From Paulinella micropora (taxonomy: Eukaryota; Cercozoa; Imbricatea; Euglyphida), in NCBI GenBank assembly GCA_009731375.1, contig BJOX01000261.1:90980-154979 (forward strand): DNA of 64,000 nt. Direction: 5' to 3'. The position numbers and the translations under genes were made by a program. Below are positions 38,890 through 52,126 of the stretch, piece by piece; positions within the stretch are counted from its first letter, which is position 1, and each line of letters starts with the position of its first letter. Under the pieces are notes generated by a model. That model made no database searches. It was not told the origin of the DNA and was given only the letters and a program-made list of their open reading frames with translations.

Positions 38890-39195
38890 TCGCAAAGGGA
38901 TGTAGTCCTTGCAAAGGAACGCAGTTTCACATCAAACAATAATTTGTGTACTGTGCATGTGTCCGGGATGGGAATCACGGGTAGACTGTGTTCTGGAAAA
39001 AGAAGAGGAGGAAGGACGTTGAAGAAAAAGGCAATCTAGGAATGGAGAGTGGGAGGATAAGGAAGAAGAGAAAGAAAAGGAAGCCGTTAGTCCAAGTGTT
39101 TTGAGCACCGTAAGCTTGCGCAAGCTACAATGATGACATTGTATGAGGCCTAAACCCCCGCAGGGACCTAGCCCGGGCTATGCAACACTGGACGG

Positions 39196-39450
39196 CTATG
39201 ATGGAATGCAGTCACCAATACGGACTAGAGGAAGATTAGTCCAATTTTTGACTGCACAGGAGCGATAAATCGCAAAAGAGCAACGAGCTACGCAGGAGGA
39301 TAGCTTGAAGCAAAGGGATTTGGATTGGGGATGGGAAAAACCCAAGGCGCGGAAACATCGATGAACAGAGAACGATACCATGCCGCGAGCCCCGCATTCG
39401 ATTGGTCGAAGGTGGCAGGTCCATCCGTTGTCCTCGATTTGAGATTTGAG
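39196..39450 (-). CDS. Weak candidate terminal exon, cysteine-rich, minus strand
   Basis: From an acceptor (ctatctag) the minus strand is open for 84 codons to TAG, with seven cysteines (WTCHLRPIECGARG...). A second open segment with good splice sites lies upstream at 39905-40025 (hydrophobic WAVLVALMSLTHAQ, donor gtaagt) and joins in phase, which would make a small secreted protein. It overlaps the plus-strand exon at 39918, which I prefer. Only one of the two models is likely right. Confidence 0.25.
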   Translation of the reverse strand, partial: LKSQIEDNGWTCHLRPIECGARGMVSFSVHRCFRALGFSHPQSKSLCFKLSSCVARCSFAIYRSCAVKNWTNLPLVRIGDCIPS

Positions 39451-39451
39451 C

Positions 39452-39496
<45 letters not shown>

Positions 39497-39513
39497 GGAT
39501 GGATGGATGGATG

Positions 39514-39570
<57 letters not shown>

Positions 39571-39664
39571 GTAGGTAGGTAGGTAGGTAGGTAGGTAGAT
39601 AGGTAGGTAGGTAGGTAGGTAGGTAGATAGACAGATAGGTAGATAGATAGATAGATAGACAGAC

Positions 39665-39718
<54 letters not shown>

Positions 39719-39720
39719 GG

Positions 39721-39785
<65 letters not shown>

Positions 39786-39802
39786 TGGATCCGCACGCAA
39801 AT

Positions 39803-39878
<76 letters not shown>

Positions 39879-39904
39879 GCACTCGCATACTCACACAAAC
39901 TTAC
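39451..39904. repeat. (GATA)n, (GGTA)n, (CA)n and (GC)n
   Basis: SSR with a short alternating GCGC run near 39865-39880. Confidence 0.9.
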
Positions 39905-39917
39905 GCTGATACCACAG

Positions 39918-40362
39918 GCTAGATCCTGCAGCTTATGTACAGGAAATATCGAGGGTTGGGCATGTGTCAAGCTCATCAGGGCTACGAGAACTGCCCAAGA
40001 AACGGACCACCCACCTCCGCCAAATCTACAGCGTAATAAGAAAACTATGAGAAACTTATAGCCGCATAGATATCCATACACAGAGTCGTTGACATAGAAA
40101 AAGTGATTCAATCCCAAACGACGCAGTGACTTGTGACTGCCAACTTGAGACCTTCTGTAAAAGCAAAAAATTGTGTGATGTGTGTGCGCTCCCAGACAAT
40201 CAATCCGCTATATGTGTCTTTTCCTAGGACTTCGTATCAGCAACCAAGAAACTGGCGCTCAAGGAGCAGAAGAAGCAGAAGATGAAGCAGAAGCAGAAGA
40301 AGAAGAAGCAGAAGAAGAAGCAGAAGAAACGCAGGAGGATCAACGACGATCGCGGCGGCTGA
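39918..40362 (+). CDS. C-terminal two exons of a lysine-rich protein
   Basis: Exon 39918-40032 (acceptor gataccacag, donor gtaata, 38 codons after one phase base) and exon 40228-40362 (acceptor gtcttttcctag, 45 codons including TGA) join in phase. The peptide runs LDPAAYVQEISRVG..., LPKKRTTHLRQIYS, then DFVSATKKLALKEQKK followed by a Lys/Gln-rich basic tail ending in RRRINDDRGG. Such tails are common in nucleolar and ribosome-biogenesis proteins, but I cannot assign a family. Upstream exons were not found. The opposite strand of the first exon is also open (see 39196-39450). Confidence 0.5.
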
Positions 40363-40563
40363 AGAGAAAAAAAGAAAGGAAGGAAGGAAAAGCAGCCAGA
40401 AGATCTGCTCGCACAAAGAAAGCTAAGAAGTGGCAAGAGTGAAAAAGGTGGATGCTCCTCCTCCTTCCCCTGCATCTCTCCTCCTCCTCCTCCTCCTCAA
40501 GTTCCAAGTCTGCTCAGCGTATTATTATTATTATTATTATTATTATTTTTATTTTTATTATTA

Positions 40564-40637
<74 letters not shown>

Positions 40638-40639
40638 TT

Positions 40640-40976
40640 GGACACCGTGATAGCCCAGTGGTCAAGTTCTACCATCTGGGCCCTGTCGCCAGTTCGATTC
40701 CNNNNNNNNNNNNNNNNNNNNNNNNNNNNNNNNNNNNNNNNNNNNNNNNNNNNNNNNNNNNNNNNNNNNNNNNNNNNNNNNNNNNNNNNNNNNNNNNNNN
40801 NNNNNNNNNNNNNNNNNNNNNNNNNNNNNNNNNNNNNNNNNNNNNNNNNNNNNNNNNNNNNNNNNNNNNNNNNNNNNNNNNNNNNNNNNNNNNNNNNNNN
40901 NNNNNNNNNNNNNNNNNNCGGGTGAGACGATGGAGGCGCATGTGCAGAAATGCATCAGCCATTGACAGAGAAGCAC
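40640..40976 (+). mobile_element. SINE1 copy with tRNA-like head, interrupted by a gap
   Basis: Complete head through the B box, gap 40702-40918, then the 3' end ...GAGAAGCAC and (TTA)n. It is also preceded by (ATT)n. Confidence 0.85.
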
Positions 40977-41024
<48 letters not shown>

Positions 41025-41140
41025 CCCTGAAAGGTGTTGGTGAAGGGGGTGGGGGGTTTGGGGGGAGGGGGAAAATGAAAATTGTGTCCCCACCCCCATT
41101 CCCCGCACACCCGCATTTCGGCACCCCTGCCGGAATAAAG

Positions 41141-41570
41141 CATGGTTTTTCGGAACGACGAGGAGTTGGGAGCTCATATTTGCAGGGTGGTTAGCCCCAG
41201 ACTCAATCTTGATGCTGATATGATTTTTTTGGAATTCACGCAAATATTTGCGTTCGAGGAGTGTCCTGAATGCCAAATTTCCTTCTTTTTTTTTCGCACT
41301 CCTGTCCCTATAAATCATGGTTTGTGTGAACCAGGAGGTGTTGGGAGCTCATATTGGCAGGGTAGTTAGCCCCAGACTCGATCTTGATGCTGATATGATT
41401 TTTTTTGGAATTCACGCAAATATTTGCGTTAGGGAGTGTCCTGAATGCCCAAATTCCTTGCTTTTTTGGCCTTTTTTTGCACCCCCCATCCCTATAAATC
41501 ATGGTTTGTGGGAACCAGGAGGATTTGGGAGCTCACATTTGCAGGTTAGCTAGCCCCAGACTCGATGGCA
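41141..41570 (+). repeat. Tandem repeat of 175-184 bp containing a palindrome
   Basis: Units start at CATGGTTT at 41141, 41316 and 41500 (the last truncated). Each full unit contains TTGGGAGCTCA, TAGCCCCAGACTC and the perfect 16-bp palindrome ACGCAAATATTTGCGT, followed by GAGTGTCCTGAATGCC. Confidence 0.85.
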
Positions 41571-41877
41571 AAGAAGCAAAGGCGGGCGGACTGGAACAGG
41601 AGTGACAATTTTTCAGTTTTGAGACTTAACTATTATTTCAGGTTGTCAAACCGATTTCACTATCACGTCAGTTTTTCAACTTGAAATAAGGGCCATTATC
41701 GCAATATGAAATAGTTATTAATCGTAGATGTATTGATTACTTATAACTTGCATTATCGACATAGAACTAAGGGGGAGCGTTGGTAGCACAACTACGTTTT
41801 TACTTTTAGTAATTACTTTGTGACTGGTAAGTAATTTATTCGTATAGTAGAATGACCGTATAGTTCTAGTCAATAAT
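41571..41877. other. Unique AT-rich DNA
   Basis: No gene or repeat recognised between the tandem repeat and the putative LTR. Confidence 0.5.
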
Positions 41878-43284
41878 TGTAACGGACGTAACGGTCCATA
41901 TTGGCATTCAGGATTGGACACTAATCATTGTGTAATAATTACAGTCGTGCGGACTTTATTTCAGTTTCATTATTACCTTTGAGTTTGTCAGTTCTGCTAT
42001 CTACGTGCGGATTAAAAGCGTCGATTGGTATCGTGGCTTCTAACGGAGTCTCTCAGCAAACCGGCGTCTAAGGTATTAGGTCCGTGAGTGACCGGGTATT
42101 TACTACGGGCCTAATCAACGAACTTTCAAAGAGCCAGGCCCGGTTTAGTTTCCCTCTCTTTTGAGTCCCATTCGTGAATCCAACACATGCAGCGATACGT
42201 ATCTCGGGCCAGGAGCAATTGATTGACGGTGCAATCTGTTGGAGAAAGTAGGGTGGGCAAGAACATATACCGTCCAAACATGTTATTTCATTCTCCTTCA
42301 CTTATCAATACAACCCTCTACGTGAGCGGATATCTGACAGCCCGCTAAGTGAAGCAGAATCAAATAATTTATTAATATGTAACTGTTTATCCTGGGTTTG
42401 CATTCGTCTGAGTTTCCTGATGTCTCAAGAAGGAAGTGTTGAGACAGAACGCGGTGGCTAAGATGGAGCTGTTCGATGTGACCTTAGTTATCATTTCTGA
42501 GACTGGAACTGCATAATACGCCAGGCTGGAAATAGGATAGTGCGGCAAGGCTGACACAAATGAACTGGGAATCGCCGAAGTAGGCGTTGCCGCACTATTC
42601 TGTCAGTATCCTCCGTCGAGAAACGTTGTTTCCGTGATATATATCACTAACTCTTCTTTCGTGATAAGTTGGATCGTTTCAGCTACTACAATTTCTTCTG
42701 AGATAAGTTGATCGGGAAGACGACGTTTATCTTGTAAGTCCTGTGTATGCTAATTTCTCAGATTTCACGAATGGGACGCAAAAGAGCCAGGTTTAGAATC
42801 TGTTAGACCTATTAAAATAATTAACCTGATAGTAAGTATGGGCCGGCATATGTAATGTGTGTCGTTAGAGCCATTACGCATGTCCGGCCTAGTGTATAAT
42901 CGGGCCGTCCCTTGGCGCCCTTTTCTCAATAAAGTATCTACTGTAGGACACAGCAAGTATACCGCAGATTATTAAGTTAGTCTCACAGGTTATAGAGCCT
43001 TGTAGCGTGAACGTTAGGTCTAGTAGACTTTATTCACTTATTACGTACTATCGGGGCGTGCGGAAGGCTGCCACCGAAAATACAAACAGGTGTACGTGCG
43101 GAAGGCCGTCACCAAATATTCAAATCTGGTGTGTGTGCGAAAGGCTACCACCAGTCTGGTGTGTGTGCGGAAGGCTACCACCAGTTACACTAAGTGGACT
43201 GTGCGGAAGGCTGCCTCCTAGTCGCTAGTATAACTAACCATTTCCTAACTCCATCTCGCTTCTCTACCTACAGAGAAAGCAACA
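41878..43284 (+). repeat. Putative LTR of a copia-like element
   Basis: Proposed limits TGTAACGG...AGCAACA (TG...CA). Support: a primer-binding-like TGGTAGTCGAGCC right after the end, an AATAAAG signal at about 42927, and a gag-like ORF 50 bp downstream. The 5' limit is a guess, as no partner LTR is in the window. Confidence 0.35.
43055..43220 (+). repeat. Five imperfect copies of GTGCGGAAGGCTGCCACC
   Basis: Core GTGCG.AAGGC spaced by roughly 27-41 bp, near the end of the putative LTR. Confidence 0.8.
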
Positions 43285-43335
43285 TTGGTAGTCGAGCCTC
43301 CCTCCTACCTTCCGCCCTTGGTACGCCCGAACAAT

Positions 43336-43444
43336 ATGGCGTATCAAGGTTCTGACTTAGTAAAAATGAGGCTAGACCCTCCAAAGTTCAATCATGGAAA
43401 AGAATGGGAGTTGTTTGAGTTCACCTTTACATCAGTTATAGGTG

Positions 43445-43447
<3 letters not shown>
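43336..43447 (+). pseudogene. Truncated copia-type gag start
   Basis: ATG followed by about 36 codons with LDPPKFNHGKEWELFEFTF, the kind of N-terminal segment seen in Ty1/copia Gag proteins (a Phe-Asn-Gly-x-x-Trp-like motif). It is cut off by (TATC)n at 43445; nothing of pol remains. The assignment rests on this short motif and the upstream primer-site-like sequence. Confidence 0.5.
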
Positions 43448-43525
<78 letters not shown>

Positions 43526-43582
43526 GTCTAGTTCGTACACACGTCATATCATAATGCACAGATACACACAGATAGCAGCGAC
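43448..43582. repeat. (TATC)n
   Basis: SSR plus about 55 bp of unique DNA before the last visible exon of the minus-strand gene. Confidence 0.85.
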
Positions 43583-45600
43583 CTGGGTGAATTGCGTGAA
43601 GCAGGGGTTGCCGGGCCGGCCCAGCGCGGCCGCACCGCACACCTGCCCGTACTGGACGCAGTACGAGCTCTCACCTGTTTACGTTTTATTGTGTTGCGTT
43701 GTGTTGTATTGTACTGTTTCACCTATTATATTTTGTTTGCGTTGTGTTTGTATTGTGTTGACAATCTGTTGGGTTGATTGTGATCGTATTATGTTGTAGT
43801 CTAGTTTACTGCAGTGTAGTGCAGTGTATTGTATTGTGCTGTATTGTGTTGAATTGTATTGTATTCTATTGTATTGTATTGTATTGTATTGTATTGTTGT
43901 ATTGTGTTGTGTTGTACTGTGTTCATTGTACCTTTTATACTATGTTGTAATGTAGTTTAGTAATTTATGTTGCATTGTGTTGTATTATGTTGTATTGTGT
44001 TGAAGTGTGTCGTATTGTGTTGCATTGTGTTGCATGGTAGTGCATTGTGTCGTATTGTGTCGTATTGTGTCATATTATATTGTCCTGTCTTCTACTATTG
44101 TACTGTATTATAATTGTCTAAGTGCTTTATTTGTCTTGTTTTGTTTTGTACTGTATTGTATTGTATTGTATTGTATTGCCTTGTATTGCCTTGTATTGTA
44201 TTGTATTGTATTGTATTGTATTGTATTGTGTTCTACCTGACAGCATACGCGTGACCACGGGTACCTACAACACATTACATACATGCATATATATATACAT
44301 ATATAATACATACATACATACATACATACATACATACATAACGTATACAGACCTAGCATACATTACATACCATTACGTACATACATACATACATACATAC
44401 ATACCTTCCTACCTACCTACCTACCTACCTAACATACATACATACATACATACACACATACACACATACAGAACGCATACATACCAACATGCATGACAAA
44501 TTGCATACCGTTGCATACATACATACATTACATACTTACATACTTACATAACGTATACAGACCTTACACATTTACATACAATTACATACATACATACATA
44601 TATACATACATACATACATACATACATACATACATACATACGTACGTACATATATACCATTATATACATTATTACCACACATACTAACAAACATTGCATG
44701 CCATGCATGCATACATACATACATACATACATACATACATACATAGATTCATAGATACATACATACATACATACATACATACATACATACATAATACTCA
44801 CCGATGATGATAGGTGGAGTTTACTCACACTTACCTATGCTGATTTGATCAGTTTGGCAAAGAGTGCGGCAGTGAGCTCTTAGCTGATCACACTTCGCCC
44901 TGCTACTACGATGTGACGGTATATCAATGTAATAGTTTATCATGTAGTGATATGTAAGTTAAATTGGGTAGGTAGGCAAATAAGTAGGTGGTAAATCAGG
45001 CGGGCAAGCTGGCCCAGCACGGTAATAATAGTGATTTACTCACGCATGTATGTTTTAGTACGGTATTGAATCATGTATTTATGTACACACACGCACAGAC
45101 AGCGCAAGCTGGCCAGGGCGGTAATAATAGTCATTTATTCACACATGTATGTCTTAGTATGGCATTTATGCATGTATCTATGTACACACACGCGCACAGA
45201 CCTTCGCGCAGGCGGACAAGCTGGCCAGGGTGGTAATAACAATTATTTACTTACACATGTATGTCTTAGTATGGTATTTATGCATGCAAGGTCTGGTGAA
45301 AAATTTCGGCCGCCTCAGCTTTCGGCAAATCGCAAAATAGGTGAACTTTGGCTAAACTTTTATTTGCAGACAACAAATCTACCGTTATTACCAACCGGCC
45401 GAAATTCTTCGAAGTTGTGAATAAAAAATGTACCATTATTACGGGATAATTTGTTCTGGCCGAAATTTTTCATTTCGCCTTATTTATGTACACACACGCG
45501 AACAGACCTTGGCGCAGGCTAGCAAGCTGGCCAGGGTAGTGGCGGCGCAGGTGGTCGCGATCGGGGAACACGACCCTGCCACCATACCAACAACTGAGAC

Positions 45601-45647
<47 letters not shown>

Positions 45648-45664
45648 CAGATAGATAGATAGAC

Positions 45665-45724
<60 letters not shown>

Positions 45725-46086
45725 GAAATATCGACTAATGTCAGAAAAAAGGAGCTTCTGATTTCGTCAACCAGGAAGTCTGTGGGTAAAGTATTAACCC
45801 GATGCCCAGCTAAGCCGTGATGTTTGCACGGAAGGGACTGATACAGGCAATACCAAAGCTTCCTAGTACCAGGCGGGGCCAGGGCTCGTTCCATAAAGCG
45901 CCCCTTGCAGAACGAGCTCCCACCTCCATTACAGAGGGCCCAGTAAGCAGATGGAGTTTCGAGACTGTTCGACAGTCTAGTATAAACCGACAGAGCACTG
46001 TGGGTTTTATTCCGGGCTCAACAAGCGAGAAAGGGCACCCTGAAGATAGATAGATAGATAGATAGATAGATGCTGAGGTAGATAGG

Positions 46087-46151
<65 letters not shown>

Positions 46152-46152
46152 G

Positions 46153-46196
<44 letters not shown>

Positions 46197-46250
46197 TGTA
46201 GGTAGGTAGGTAGGTAGGTAGATAGATAGGTAGGTAGATAGATAGACAGG

Positions 46251-46303
<53 letters not shown>

Positions 46304-46304
46304 C

Positions 46305-46370
<66 letters not shown>

Positions 46371-47173
46371 NNNNNNNNNNNNNNNNNNNNNNNNNNNNNN
46401 NNNNNNNNNNNNNNNNNNNNNNNNNNNNNNNNNNNNNNNNNNNNNNNNNNNNNNNNNNNNNNNNNNNNNNNNNNNNNNNNNNNNNNNNNNNNNNNNNNNN
46501 NNNNNNNNNNNNNNNNNNNNNNNNNNNNNNNNNNNCCCCCCCCCCCCCCCCCCCCCTCTCTCTCTCTCCAGGACCAGCCTCGTCTGCCAGCTCGCTCTTG
46601 CTGCACTGAAAAGAAAACTTGCCACAAGGCGACGCCACGTCCGCCTGACAGTGGTGCATCATATAAATTATGTGTGTATGTATGTGGTATGGTTAGTCTT
46701 GCTGCACGTGGAAAGAAAACTTGCAACATGGCGACGTAACGTTGGCCTGTTGCATCTGCATGCATATAGTATAGTTCAATAATATGTATGAAAGTAACTA
46801 TTATAATTTATTTACGTATGTGTGTAGCTGTATAGACGTTGGCCTGTTGCATATATATGTATGTAATATAGCTTATATATGAGCTTATGTATGAGTGTAA
46901 TATAATCTATTTATACATATGTAGATATAATATTCATTGTATATTGCATGTATGTTTACGCCACGTTAGCCTGTTGCACATGTATGTATGTAATATAATT
47001 CTTACATGAATGTAAGAAAACCTATTTATGTCTGTCCGTCTTTAGATATAATATTGAATGCGCATTTTATATATATGTTTATTATAGACATGTAAAGAGC
47101 CCAAGCTCTTGTGGGTACATGTTGCCCTGCAGGCCGCATAGCATCCACTCATGATATATACTAGATAGATAGG

Positions 47174-47235
<62 letters not shown>

Positions 47236-47269
47236 TCCACTCATGATATATATATTAGATATTAGATAG

Positions 47270-47307
<38 letters not shown>

Positions 47308-47323
47308 TATAGATAGATAGATC

Positions 47324-47376
<53 letters not shown>

Positions 47377-47899
47377 GGAGAGACCAAGCTCTTCTGTGCG
47401 CAGGGCTTTGTGTAGGCCGCATAGCATCCACTCTCTGCAGTCGCGAGCTAGATAACATATAGGCATGTAATATGATCTGAAATATGTAGTATGTATGTAT
47501 GTATGTATATAATAATAAATTATGTATGCATGTATGTATGTATGTATGTAATAATGTATGTATGTGTGTAAGGTATGTATGTAGGTATGTATATAAGTAT
47601 GTATATAGGTTTGTATATTTGTCTAGGTGTGTTTGTATGTGAGTAGGTAGGTAGGTAGGTAGGCATGTACTAAGCAGGTGAAAGGCGGTAAGAATGTAAA
47701 AAAAACAAGCAAGCAAGTAAGTGAGTGAGTAAGTAAGTAAGTAAGTATGTAAGTATGTAAGTATGTATGTATGTATGTATGTATGTATGTATTTACATAC
47801 ATGTGCAATTTATGTATGTATATATATATATATGTATATATATATATGTATATATATATATATGTATATATATATTACATATATATTATATATATGTAA

Positions 47900-47932
<33 letters not shown>

Positions 47933-49574
47933 ATTATTATAGTGCCACTGTGATATGTAAGCATGTATGCATACATGCTGTATGCATGTGTTAGTATGCA
48001 TGTGTATGTATGTAATGCTATACGTAGACCTGCTTGGCACCGCACTGCATCCCATACAGATTGCCTACATGCATGCAAACATGCATACCATGCACAAATA
48101 TACACATATATATACATACATATATATATATATATACCGCACTGCATCCCAATTATAGTTGTTGCCTACATGCATACATACATACATACATACATACATA
48201 CATACATACATACACACATACATACATACATACATACATATTATGTTACATACATACATACGCAAATGCATACACCTACATTTATATGCATACAATATGT
48301 ATACATACATGACGTTTGTCATACACATACACACACATACACACACATACATACACATACATACATACATACACGCATACATACATACATGCATACATAC
48401 ACACATACACGTACACACATACACATTATTACATACATACATACATATATACATCCATACATCCATATATACACACATGCATACATACATACATACATAC
48501 ATACAATTACCGGCGGCTGTGGTCTGTCCGAGCATTGCATTCATGTTTGCGTTACACGACCCTACATAGATACATAGATACATAGATACATGGATACCTA
48601 GATACCTAGATACATAGATAGCATTGCGTTGATGTTTGCATTGCACGACCCTAACCGTCATCATCAGGAGTTACTGTAATATCTTATGTGGCATTAGCCA
48701 AAAATTTGACGGGTTTTGCGGGCATACATACACAAATTGTAAATAGTTATTGTCTGTCCCAACATTGCGATGATGTTTGCGTTGCTAACCGTCATTCGTC
48801 AGCAGTAATATCTTATGTGGCATAAGCAAAAAATTCGACGTGTTTTGCGGGCATCCATATGCATACACAAATAGTTATTAGCACTGAGTTGATATTGGCG
48901 TTACACGAACCTAAACGTCGTCATCAGCGGTCATATGTATTACGCAATTCAATGATGTTCTGCGGAAAATCACAAGCTTTGAGGTGTCGAGCAAAACACG
49001 TTGAATAGTAGTGAAATTTTGACGTGTCGAGCCCGCAAAGCACGTTGAATATTCCGAGCATGGCGTTGCTGTTTGCGCTGCACGGTCCTAACCGTCATCA
49101 TCAGCAGTATTACTAACACTGCGGCAAGCCAAAAATTTGACGTGTTTTGCGGGCATACATACACAAATAGTTATTATCTGTCCGAGCATTACGTTGATAT
49201 TTGCGTTGCAGGACCCTAACCGTCATCATCAGCATAATATTTTATGTGGCAAAAGCCAAAAATTTGAAGTGTTTTGCGGGCATACATACACAAATAGTTG
49301 TTAGCATTTCGTTGATGTTTGCGTTTCCCCACCCTAACCATTCTGCCATGCGGCAAGTCAAAACTTGGACGTGTTTTGCGGGCATTCATACACAAATAGT
49401 TATTAGCATTCCGCTGATGTTTGTGTTGCACGACCCTAACCATTATGATCAGCAACAATATCCTACTGTCTTGATTTTGAATGGTATGTATGTATGTATG
49501 TATGCATCTATGCATGCATGTATACATGTATGTATGTATGTATGTATGTGTATGTATGTATGTATGTATTCATG

Positions 49575-49606
<32 letters not shown>

Positions 49607-50093
49607 TTTGTTGCCTTTGGTCTGAGCTATCTCCGCAGGAGTACAGGTGCCCTATGTATGTATGTATGTATGTATGTATGTATATATGTATGTATGTATG
49701 TATGCACGTACGTACGTACGCACGTATGTATGTATGTATGTATGTATGTATGTATGCATGTATGTATGTATGTATGTATGTATGTATGTGTGTATGTATG
49801 CATGTATGTATGTATGTATGTATGTATGTACCGTCAACAGACACTGATCCGCCTCCATGCTCGCGCCCTGTATGTGTGTTTTTGTGTTTTTGTGTGTATG
49901 TGTGCATGTGTGTATATGTGTATATGTGTATGTATGTATGTATGTGTGTATGTATGTATGCATATATATATATATATGTATATATGTATATATGTATATA
50001 TAATAATATGTATGTATGTATGTATGTATATATGTATGTGTGTATGTGTGTATGTATGTATGTATGTATGTATGTATGTATGTTGTATGTATG

Positions 50094-50124
<31 letters not shown>

Positions 50125-50297
50125 TGTATGCATGTATGCATGTATGCATGTATGTATGTATGTATGTATGTATGTATTTATGTATGTATGTATGTAATGT
50201 ATGTACGCATGCATGTATGTATGTTTATAATATATATAATGTATGCATGTATGTATCTATGTGCCCGCACATTATGCACAGTTCAAACACCCTTTTC

Positions 50298-50351
<54 letters not shown>

Positions 50352-50879
50352 ATAATATATCTACCTCTCCCTTGATACAGGCGTGCGAACTGTTCCAGCA
50401 GCTGACACACATACACACATACACACATGCACACATACATACATACGTACATACATACATACATACACACATACGTACATACGTACATACATACATACAT
50501 GCATTTACACATACATACATAGTAATACCTGGCGTGGCTTTGGCAGGTGGCCGCACACGTCTTCTGCGCCAAAATCGTTGCTATGTATGTATGTATGTAT
50601 GTATGTATGCATGCACGTATGTACTATGCTATGCTATCCTGTATGTCTTTTGCGCCAAAATCGTTGCTGCACACAAGCACACACACGTACATGCATACAG
50701 ACATACATGCATTTATTATATGTACGTCAGAAAAGTAGGAGAAAAGTAGAGAGTGGTGTGTGTGTGTGTGTGTTTGTGTGCGGGGGGGGGGGGGGGGGGG
50801 GGAAAGGAAAGGGNNNNNNNNNNNNNNNNNNNNNNNNNNNNNNNNNNNNNNNNNNNNNNNNNNNNNNNNNNNNNNNAGC

Positions 50880-50964
<85 letters not shown>

Positions 50965-52048
50965 GGATGGATGGATGAGATATCGACTAATGTCAGAAAA
51001 AAGGAGCTTCTGATTTCGTCAACCAAGGAAGTCTGTGGGTAAAATATTAACCCGATGCCCAGCTAAGCCGTGATGTTTGCACAGAAGGGACTGATACAGG
51101 CGATACCAAAGCTCCCTAGTACCAGGCGGGACCAGGGCTCGTTCCATAAGCGCCCCTTGCAGAACGAGCTCCCACCTCCATTACAGAGGGCCCAGTAAGC
51201 AGATGGAGTTTCGAGACTGTTNNNNNNNNNNNNNNNNNNNNNNNNNNNNNNNNNNNNNNNNNNNNNNNNNNNNNNNNNNNNNNNNNNNNNNNNNNNNNNN
51301 NNNNNNNNNNNNNNNNNNNNNNNNNNNNNNNNNNNNNNNNNNNNNNNNNNNNNNNNNNNNNNNNNNNNNNNNNNNNNNNNNNNNNNNNNNNNNNNNNNNN
51401 NNNNNNNNNNNNNNNNNNNNNNNNNNNNNNNNNNNNNNNNNNNNNNNNNNNNNNNNNNNNNNNNNNNNNNNNNNNNNNNNNNNNNNNNNNNNNNNNNNNN
51501 NNNNNNNNNNNNNNNNNNNNNNNNNNNNNNNNNNNNNNNNNNNNNNNNNNNNNNNNNNNNNNNNNNNNNNNNNNNNNNNNNNNNNNNNNNNNNNNNNNNN
51601 NNNNNNNNNNNNNNNNNNNNNNNNNNNNNNNNNNNNNNNNNNNNNNNNNNNNNNNNNNNNNNNNNNNNNNNNNNNNNNNNNNNNNNNNNNNNNNNNNNNN
51701 NNNNNNNNNNNNNNNNNNNNNNNNNNNNNNNNNNNNNNNNNNNNNNNNNNNNNNNNNNNNNNNNNNNNNNNNNNNNNNNNNNNNNNNNNNNNNNNNNNNN
51801 NNNNNNNNNNNNNNNNNNNNNNNNNNNNNNNNNNNNNNNNNNNNNNNNNNNNNNNNNNNNNNNNNNNNNNNNNNNNNNNNNNNNNNNNNNNNNNNNNNNN
51901 NNNNNNNNNNNNNNNNNNNNNNNNNNNNNNNNNNNNNNNNNNNNNNNNNNNNNNNNNNNNNNNNNNNNNNNNNNNNNNNNNNNNNNNNNNNNNNNNNNNN
52001 NNNNNNNNNNNNGGGGGGGGGGGGGGGAGGGAGAAAGAAAGAAAGAAA

Positions 52049-52126
<78 letters not shown>

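Noticed and set aside
40640-40701. A functional tRNA gene
   Set aside because: The A and B boxes and CCA end belong to the SINE1 head. The T stem is mismatched, and the element continues into a SINE body and (TTA)n tail in all copies.
44867-44934. Plus-strand exon candidate ([14 protein letters not shown]...) with AG and GT borders
   Set aside because: The minus-strand reading of the same island has a stronger donor (gtaagtg), an in-phase junction to 43583-43674 and fits the Cys-rich gene.
46572-46650. Plus-strand exon candidate after ctctccag
   Set aside because: Repeated decoy copies to the right preserve the minus-strand acceptor, and minus-strand phases join both neighbours.
48610-49460. 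CRISPR-like array
   Set aside because: Repeats of 25-30 bp with spaced units, but the spacers are themselves repeated and the core is a coding exon edge; eukaryotic context.
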